Positions 56,851 to 64,000 of a DNA stretch of 64,000 nt are shown here, piece after piece (within the stretch, counting starts at the first letter, position 1; each line of letters starts with the position of its first letter). Made by a program: the position numbers and the translations under genes. A model generated the notes under the pieces. It ran no database searches, was not told the origin of the DNA, and saw only the letters and a program-made list of their open reading frames with translations. Source of the stretch: Amphiura filiformis (lineage: Eukaryota; Echinodermata; Ophiuroidea; Amphilepidida; Amphiuridae); assembly GCF_039555335.1 (NCBI RefSeq), contig NC_092646.1, positions 20,419,029-20,483,028 on the forward strand. Reading direction: 5' to 3'.

Positions 56851-57818
56851 TGCCTTATTCCATTAACAAACACTCGACTCTTGACAATAGGTTCTCCATA
56901 AAACAGTGACCCTTTGAACACTGAATACATGCAAATGTTGACAACTTAAGTGAATAAACAATACATGTTAATTGTTTGTGAGCTTATATTGTGCAATGCT
57001 ATGAGTGACCTTTCTTTTGTATTGCATATCAATATAACGTAATTACTAAATCGCCACCTGCACACTCATTGTGCGATATTTGGCCATTCCAGTGTCTCGT
57101 TTAATCGCCAATCGGGCCAACTTTTGCTTACTACTTGGCAACATGGTTAGTATTATTTCGATGCTAGACTATTTTACGAGTCATTCACGCATAGGTGTAA
57201 GTGCCTATACACCAAACGCAAGTCAATTGAAGCCGTACAACGTATCGTGAATTTAAGACCGTAAAAATTAGACACATCTTTTGTCTCGATTAGCACAAAC
57301 TTTCTCATCTTAAGTCAGAAATTAACATAACTTACCAAAACGAAAACAAAAATTCACTTGCTTCAACTTATTAGTAAGTGACAAAAGGCTAGAATAAAAA
57401 TATTGGTCACAACTAGGAGGCTAACACGTCAAAAACCTGAGCTGCATGCATACATTATCTGATCGATTGGCTACCACCAACTCTTCATGGAAACACAAGA
57501 TAGTGATCAAGATATGACAAACATCTCATGGCACAATGATGGCTCTGTCATATCTATTATTATTAATATTTTATTATTCTATACATGATTTTGTATTAAA
57601 ACTTGTGAAGCAGACCAGTTAACTTAATTAAAGCCCCATTTGATGATGTAATTAACCCCAAAATAAGTGTAACTAATGTTTATTATTTGAGATATTAACT
57701 GCAGTGTACTATGTTTCCTGAAATGGCAGTACATGGAATGAAATGCATTTTTAGACTTTAATTAATTGACTTGTCATGGTTGATATTTGTGTGCAGAAAT
57801 GTCTTGCTTGTAGCATAT

Positions 57819-58844
57819 CCCAGCAAACTCAACACCTTTTTAAAATGTTTCACCACAGGTTATAGTTTGGGGTTTGGTTTACGTAGAAACGTTTTAATAA
57901 CATTAATGTCGGATTAATTATTTTATTTTTGATAGACAAATCCAGATAATAAAACTCACGTTTCTTAGCTTTCGATAGCAGGGTATGCCATCTTGATCAC
58001 AGGTGCTTTCCAGGCTCACTGCATCTCCCGCGGGAACTGGTAGTCTCGTTCCTACGATGTGATGTATGCTTAATCAGTGAGTCATATACGTGGTCAAGAG
58101 AATACATTCCAATGTTTCTGTTCATGGTTTTGTCGCCCCTCTGTGAATCCATATTGCTTCGCGGATCTTTCTGGTGTGTTGATTTGAGTCCTTGTCTATG
58201 ATTTTCGCCCCCTCCCAGTTGATAACATGGTTTTCTTGAGAAATGTGGTCAGTAATGGCGGACTTGTTTTGTTCTGTCAATGATTCTTTTCTTTTTGCTC
58301 TGGTGTAATTTCTGTTGCTTGTTATCTTTTCGGCGTCCTTTTGATGTTCTTTAAGTCTTGTTGCAAACGCTCTACCTGTTTCGCCCACATACATTTTGTC
58401 ACATCCTTTGCAATCCACTCTGTATACTACTTCACAAGTCTCGTTGGGATCCCGCTTATCTTTTGGATGCACTAGTAGGCTCTTTAACGTGTTGTGGGGT
58501 TTCATGGCAGTAGCGATCCGGTTAATGCGATTAATGTCGGGTTATAAAAAGGTCATGAAAATGCTTTAAAACGTTTGTATGAAATATTTACTTAAATTTT
58601 TTCAAAATGTTATTGTAAAATATATTTTGCAAACAATTTTTGCCAATTTTTGTCAACACTTAAATAGCATTGTGTTATAATATTTGCAAGAAATAATGAA
58701 GTAATCAAGAAATGTTTTTGAATGTTATGAAAGCGTTTTATACCCTTTACATACCCTTTATATCACCCGACATTTAAACGTATTCTGGTATCCTTTTCTA
58801 TAACCTTTTCCGAATGATGTCGAATACGTTTTGTGTGTGCTGGG
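57819..58844. repeat. CCCAGCAAAC-type MITE split by a Penelope insertion
   Basis: The left tip cccagcaaactcaacacc and right tip cgttttgtgtgtgctggg flank family sequence that is interrupted at 57917-58529. Internal blocks such as ctttatatcacccgacattt match the copy at 33347. Confidence 0.85.
57917..58529 (-). mobile_element. 5'-truncated Penelope-like element with 15-bp target duplication
   Basis: The minus-strand frame 58505-58122 is intact over 127 codons. It reads LKSLLVHPKDK, CEVVYRVDCKGCDKMYVGET, GRAFATRLKEH, and then NKSAITDHISQENHVINW...HTRKIREAIWI, a complete GIY-YIG endonuclease with the Tyr and Arg catalytic positions and the C-x-x-C pair. The reverse transcriptase is missing. Flanks attaatgtcggatta (57902) and attaatgtcgggtta (58530) form a 15-bp duplication with one mismatch. 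Confidence 0.92.
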
Positions 58845-58990
58845 ATGCACACCACCATATTCCAGAAATTCAAAATAGACCAATGTATGACACTTGTGAA
58901 CACACCCGGTACTCAAAAAGTATGCACACCAAATACTGTTCTATATGCTAGTAATACAGTTGATTTTGTTCGTGTGTTCAAAAAGTGTTA

Positions 58991-59348
58991 CCGTTTTCCT
59001 ATACACAATACACAGTGCTCTCACCATTGACGCGTGACCCCTACAAATGATGTACGTTGCAAGAATGGGCACTTGCCTAGTTAACATCACTGTGTGAAAA
59101 TAACCAGCCAATATGTTAGCTATTCTCCAAACTTCTAGCAAATATATTTCTCTAACATGACCTAAAATTACAGCTAGGTTAGATGTTCAGAAATAGTCGC
59201 ACTTTTGTAAAATATGAGTGAGGGCAAGGCATAGCTAGCCAACTCCCGTGTTAATTGAATGGAGATTTGACCGAAAATATTGGTATCGGACCGCTCACTT
59301 CTGAAGGATGCCACAAAAAAACGGTACAAGCTACATCTTAACTATTCT
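58991..59348 (-). repeat. Right arm of 350-base inverted repeat
   Basis: Reverse complement of 55781-56130. The spacer between arms is about 2.9 kb and holds the palindromic MITE and the split CCCAGCAAAC MITE. Confidence 0.9.
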
Positions 59349-59592
59349 CTGGCAATCATTATGATGAGTTTTTATATAGTATGCCGAAATTGGGTACTGT
59401 AGGTGATTGACAAAGGGTCGCACTTTTCTGATAAATAAGTGACAGTGAACATGAAATATCAGCGCCCATAAACCCAAGTTAGTAGCTAGTTAGTGGAGGC
59501 CGTCACGGGACTGATTATTGATTATTGAAGTGCGTTATTAATTGATACGCAGGATTTAGGGCAAGCAAAACAAACCGGGACACTTTTGGAGA

Positions 59593-59593
<1 letters not shown>

Positions 59594-59640
<47 letters not shown>

Positions 59641-59675
59641 TATCATCATCATCGACATCATCATCATCATCACTT
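59594..59675 (+). repeat. (ATC)n microsatellite
   Basis: A run of catcat triplets with single tat and gac variants. Confidence 0.93.
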
Positions 59676-59756
59676 TCTACATTTTGTCTAAACAACATAG
59701 GGCCTACCGTTTTAATAAGATTTTTTTCTTGAAATGCATGTAACTATAATTATTGT

Positions 59757-60118
59757 TTAGAGCGTGATGAAATAAAACATCACGATTTTCATCACAAAAC
59801 AAATATAATGCATAAGAAATCGTTTGTTTTAGAGCGTGATGATGAAATAAAACATCACGATTTTCATCCCGAAACAAAGTAATACATAAGAAATAAATTT
59901 TTCGTGAGTGATGAAATAAAACATCAAAATTGTCATCACGAAACAAAGTAATACATGAGAAATCGTTTGTTTTAAAGCGTGATGAAATAAAACATCATGA
60001 TTTTCATCACAAAACAAAGTAATAGGCCTACAAAAGAAATACATTTTTCGAGAGTGATTAAATAAAACATCACGATTTTCATCACGGAACAAAGTAATAC
60101 ATAAAACATCGTTTGTTT
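59757..60118 (+). repeat. Minisatellite: five 72-base units of two alternating types
   Basis: Each unit contains gtgatgaaataaaacatcac followed by gattttcatcac and aaacaaagtaatacat. Units 1, 3 and 5 end atcgtttgttt; units 2 and 4 end aaatacatttttcg or similar, giving an A-B-A-B-A order. The core is itself a short inverted repeat (gtgatga...tcatcac). Open minus-strand frames through it are repeat artefacts. Confidence 0.9.
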
Positions 60119-61158
60119 GATTGCAATCAACCGCGACAGTTCGTCTCACACACATAACAATGCACTGCGATCAAATAGGTTGATGACAACATTTGATTGA
60201 ATGGACTGCACTGCGCCATGATTACGTGCACCGGTTCAAATCCTTTGTTTGGAGCCAATCAATAATTTCACGTACAGCCTCTATGCAAATTAGAGTTTAC
60301 ACACGCTGCAGCTGGGGTAATCGACCGAAGCTGGTTGCCGTTAGTGATAGAATGCATGAGCTTATTTGCTTTACTGAATCGATTTACTGGATTAATTTCC
60401 TGTTAACTGGGTTTAATGCCACAAAGGTCGAATCGCCTTTGCCATGGACCATGACTGCATCATGCATGGCTTTGAACGTGTCCATGTGTTACCATTTTGA
60501 ACACCAAAGGGTTTTAAGTTTTAGCTTTCAGCGTTTCAACATGCAACAAATGTTTTTAGAGACATCAAGTGTTTGAAAGGTGAACACGCCATGGTTATAA
60601 ATGATACTGTAGTGTTAAAGACTGGAAAACTTGGTGCATGCATTCAGAACACGTATACATGTTCAATAAGTGTTACGATTTTTATTGTTCATAGTTCATT
60701 CATCATTTATCATTTCATTTATTTCCATATCAAATAAATACATAATTACATACATCAAAATCAGACATTATTAGATTATCAAAATACATCAAAATCAGAA
60801 ATATAACTTAATTACAACAATTAACAAGACATGTTATGGAGGAGAAGGCTGGAAGGCCAAATAGGCCTGTTAAATGCCTTCCCCTATAATAGGGGTAGAA
60901 ACAAAAACAAACAAAAAAATATTTAAAAAACAAAGCCAAATAGTACAGCTACGGAACAAGACAAGGACGGGGCTCAAAGAAATTTATAAACCATAGGTTA
61001 AATTGGTTTAAAGTGCTCAAAAGAGAAAAATATCAAACGTAAGTTGAAATTAGCTTATTCAGAACATTAGCATATTCAGAACACTTTTTACAGTGCAAAT
61101 ACAGGACTGGTTATAGCATTTTAGAAAACAAGATTTGAAGTCCAATCAAAGTGTATAA
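60119..61158. other. Intronic, nothing recognised
   Basis: Non-coding. The open frame at 60193-60576 has no recognisable domain and no suitable splice context that I could confirm. AT-rich sequence follows to the start of the GAT tract. Confidence 0.45.
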
Positions 61159-61230
61159 ATGACAATGATGATGATGATGATGATGATAATAATGATAATG
61201 ATGATAATGATGATGATGATGACGATGATA

Positions 61231-61262
<32 letters not shown>

Positions 61263-61293
61263 AATGATAATGATAATGATAATGATAATGATA

Positions 61294-61337
<44 letters not shown>

Positions 61338-61518
61338 AATGATAATGATAATGATAATGATAATGATAATGATGATGATGATGATGACGATGATAATGAT
61401 GATGATGATGATGATGATGATAATGATAATGATAATGATGATGATGATGACGATGATAATGATGATGATGATGATGATGATGATAATGATAATGATGATG
61501 ATGATGATGACGATGATA

Positions 61519-61568
<50 letters not shown>

Positions 61569-61655
61569 AATGATGATGGTGATAATTATGATAATGACGA
61601 TGATGATGACAACGACGGCGACGATGGTGATGTTGGTGCTGTTGATGGTGATGAT
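61159..61655 (+). repeat. Large (GAT)/(AAT) compound microsatellite
   Basis: About 500 bases of gat triplets with regularly spaced gataat blocks and gacgat variants. The pattern of long gat run, (aatgat) run and gacgataat recurs several times, so there is higher-order structure. It ends about 100 bases before the discoidin exon. The apparent fusion of a poly-Met frame to that exon is an artefact. Confidence 0.95.
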
Positions 61656-61756
61656 GAAGCATCACAATTATAGACACTCGTCAAAAAACATTAGCTCTTG
61701 CATTGGTAGCATTCATTATCTTGCAAATACTGACTCTGTTTTAATGTTTTATGCAG

Positions 61757-62112
61757 AATGTGAAGTCCCAATGGCGCTGGGGATGGAGGATTACACTATT
61801 ATGGACAGTAAAATTACAGCATCTGAGTTTTATAAACTTGGAGCTCTTGGAATTGTATTTAGCGAATACCGTCCTGAAGAGGGTAGACTAAACAATAGTG
61901 GTGGCTATTGGGCCACCGCAACTGACACGCCAACCGATCCGTGGATTCAAGTTGATCTTTCTACAACGTTTATTATTACGGGGATAGAGGCACAGGGCAG
62001 CGTGCCTTCCATAACATTCAAAGGTGATGAAGAGTACGTCACAGAGTTGGACGTCCAATATGGCAATTCAACTGGAGCGTTGGAGTACGTAAAGAAAAAT
62101 GGAGTTAAAAAG
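61757..62112 (+). CDS. Discoidin (F5/8 type C) half-domain exon
   Basis: The 356-base exon has acceptor gttttatgcag, phase 1 start, and donor AAG-gttggt with phase 0 end. It reads ECEVPMALGMEDYTIMDSKI, TASEFY, GYWATATDTPTDPWIQVDLS, FIITGIEAQG and VTELDVQYGNSTGALEY. This has the opening Cys, the W-I-Q-V-D-L hallmark and the typical strand order of the first two thirds of a coagulation factor 5/8 type C domain, which binds carbohydrate or lipid surfaces outside cells. The remaining third must be in an exon beyond the window. An alternative donor exists at 62089 (TAC-gtaaag) but would leave phase 0 as well. Confidence 0.9.
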
Positions 62113-62505
62113 GTTGGTCGTATTGCCTCTAACTAATTTAAAATACATTTAAGTTCTCTGATTAGCTAAATGATATGATATCGAATAGATGAAGTCCGAC
62201 AACACCAAACTACCTACACTTAGATGCATCATTCCCAAAATAATTCTATGTGAGCTAGTCTGAGCTGAAAATGCACTAGAACGAATGGACTAGTCTGAAA
62301 ACATTGCTGTTTGTGAGTGAAGTACAGTGAATTTTCGCAGGCTCCCGGTGTGTCATATCGACGGGTATACCCCAAAATTAACCCTATCAGAACCAAACAT
62401 CAGAAAACCTCAATTCACAAAGCATATGCACTCGCGGTATCCCACGTGATGCGATTACACGAGTCTGGCTTAGCAGACCCCTTTCTCTGACAAACGTGTT
62501 TTTTC
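62113..62505. other. Intron after the discoidin exon
   Basis: Non-coding. It contains a piece (tcccacgtgatgcgatt) that is the reverse complement of aatcgcatcacgtggga near 16494, a dispersed-repeat tip. Confidence 0.5.
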
Positions 62506-62905
62506 TATTATGACTGGCGGTCCTTTTGTTATATTATGACTAGCGGCCGTGATTTTTTTCATTATGACTAGCGGTCCTTTTTTTTAATATGACTAGCAAA
62601 CCTCTTTTTGCATTATGACCGGCGGTCCTCTTTTTCTGTTATGAATAGCGAGCCTTTTTTCTATTGTGACTAGCGGTCCCTTGTTTCTATTATGACTAGC
62701 GAACCTTTTTTTCTATTATGACTAGCGGGCCTTATGACTAATGAACCCTTTTTATTATGACTAGCGAACCCTTTATTTTATTTATGACTAGCGAACTCAT
62801 GGTATAGGAAACTACACGTTATGATCATGACTAGCGACCCTTATGACTTATGAACCTTATGACTAGCAACCCTTATGACTAGCGACGTCTAAGCAGGCAC
62901 CCTAT
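62506..62905 (+). repeat. Minisatellite, unit about 24 bases (ATTATGACTAGCGGTCC)
   Basis: More than a dozen units of attatgactagcg followed by gtcc, aacc or gacc and a T-rich spacer of varying length. Units shorten towards the 3' end, where the T-rich spacer is lost (ccttatgactagcgac). Spacer variation shows unequal growth. Confidence 0.92.
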
Positions 62906-63069
62906 GACTAGGGTTCAAAACCGCACCGAAAAAAAATTCTCTTATTCTTCGTTCTTTCTTCCTTTCTTCTTTCCTTCCCCTTCGAAAAAAGCAACTGAGG
63001 CGCTAGGGCTAATAACAGGGCTTAATTTCCCTTCTATGGTATATTAACCAATGGGTAGTTGTAAATCTG

Positions 63070-63190
63070 GTAACGTATCGAAACGTATGGAAACGGGTGG
63101 AAATGGATGAAAAAGGATGGAAATGGGTAAGAACGGATGGAAATGGGTAAGAATGGATGGAAACGGGTCAAAATATTCCAACATGGATCG
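63070..63190 (+). repeat. Short-period repeat (GGAAATGGGTAAGAATGGAT)
   Basis: Eight or more units of ggatggaaa and gggtaagaa/cgggtggaa type, period about 9-20. Confidence 0.8.
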
Positions 63191-63579
63191 AAATTGATGC
63201 AAAGGTATTCGCAAAAACGTACAAAATATTAAAACGAAGAAATGTTAAAATCACCGGCGCGGCGCATAGGGAGAGCACGTCACCCAAGTTTATGCATCCA
63301 GTATTAAATTGTAGCTAATTGCATGGAGGAGAGTGTGTGGATTGTGACCGGAGGATTTTCATTATATTATGCAAAAGTTTGTTTTGGTTAGTGGGTTAAG
63401 GTCACTGAGGTCATCATTTTATGATTTTAGACTTGGGCGGTAAAAGAATGCGCGGGGTCTATTAAGTAATGTCATTGAGAAAAATGAAGAAGAACTGTTT
63501 ATTTAATTAATTGATATCTTTTAATATTAATCTAAACATCAATACAAATCAATTTATTTATTCTTAATTAAAGAAGAAT

Positions 63580-64000
63580 TGCTCTTTCTTTCTTTCCTTC
63601 TTGCGTTAATTGATTAATTAAAAGAAAATTGATTCTTTCTTTCTTTCTATTTTAATAACATAAAAGTTTCTTATTGTTCTTTTTTCCTTCCATTATTTGA
63701 ATTTTATTTGCATGAAAAGAAAAAGCAAGAAAGAAAGAAATTCAAAAATAGGGAAGACAAGAAAACAAATGAAGACACAGGATAAGAAAAGAAAACACGA
63801 AAAATGAAAGACAAAATACCAAATATAAGAAAAAAGACACGAAAAGAAAGAGAAAGAAAGAAAAAGGAAAGGCAAAAAAAAAAAAAAGCAATAAGAATAA
63901 GAGAGAGAGAGAGAGAGAGAATGAGAAAGAAATTAACGTAGGTATTACCCCACCCCCATGAAAGAAAGAAAGAGAAAAAGAAAGAAAGAAAGAAAGAATG
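63580..64000 (+). repeat. Simple-sequence-rich end: TTTC and GAAA tracts
   Basis: Pyrimidine-rich tttctttctttc runs up to about 63700, then purine-rich gaaagaaag, aaaaaaaa and (GA)n tracts to the window end. No gene. The strand switch between the two makes a loose inverted repeat. Confidence 0.85.

Noticed and set aside
59704..60155. Minus-strand frames with repeated FCDENRDVLFHHA-like units
   Set aside because: The unit is the 72-base minisatellite, a multiple of three; the repeat explains the open frame.
60193..60576. 127-codon plus-strand frame
   Set aside because: No domain or family resemblance and no clear splice borders; could not be supported as an exon.
61111..61677. Long His/Tyr-rich minus-strand frame
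   Set aside because: It is the reverse reading of the same microsatellite; no other support.
61159..62136. A 325-codon frame starting with a long poly-Met/Ile run and continuing into the discoidin domain
   Set aside because: The first half is translated GAT/AAT microsatellite. A good splice acceptor at 61755-61756 separates it from the real exon.
1..64000. CRISPR array, operons or bacterial-type regulatory sites
   Set aside because: The window is intron-bearing eukaryotic DNA; the tandem repeats lack unique equal-length spacers.

Overview
This is eukaryotic genomic DNA: AT-rich, with intron-split genes, many decayed retroelements, short DNA transposons and simple repeats. The domain content (EGF-bearing adhesion GPCR, discoidin-type secreted protein) and the repeat mix (Penelope-like elements, CR1-type LINEs, many MITEs) fit a marine invertebrate, probably a deuterostome such as an echinoderm, hemichordate or lancelet. 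The species cannot be fixed from the sequence alone.

1-7.1 kb holds a broken copy of a multi-copy gene family. Its remains carry a nuclease-like acidic motif pair and a Cys-rich CXC-type tail, and it is split by about 2 kb of repeats. A 5'-truncated LINE sits just after its stop, inside a 10-bp target duplication. 7.7-11.4 kb holds two further LINE fragments on the minus strand.

12.6-38.4 kb (+) is the main gene. It is an adhesion G-protein-coupled receptor assembled here from 19 exons, all with GT-AG boundaries and matching phases: three complete EGF-like exons, a Ser/Thr-rich stalk, a GAIN domain, a GPS autoproteolysis motif, seven transmembrane segments and a short C-terminal tail ending at 38406. 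Two extra EGF-like exons (13.69 and 17.84 kb) are at different stages of decay. The signal peptide and true 5' end are not found. Its introns hold nested MITEs, foldback elements, a 3.2-kb TTAA-flanked element and arrays of a GGACTC-type minisatellite.

38.4-48 kb has no host gene that I can support. It has a LINE fragment, a Penelope GIY-YIG fragment, MITEs and the inverted partner of the 1.1-kb repeat at 2.2 kb.

48.1-62.1 kb (+) holds two phase-compatible exons of a probable secreted discoidin (F5/8 type C) protein: a signal-peptide exon at 48.12 kb and a discoidin half-domain exon at 61.76 kb. The gene continues beyond the window. The 13.5-kb intron between them contains a 2.1-kb foldback transposon with a 7-bp target duplication, a MITE carrying a Penelope insertion, a large inverted repeat, and an alternating two-type minisatellite. 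The window ends in minisatellites and purine-rich repeats.
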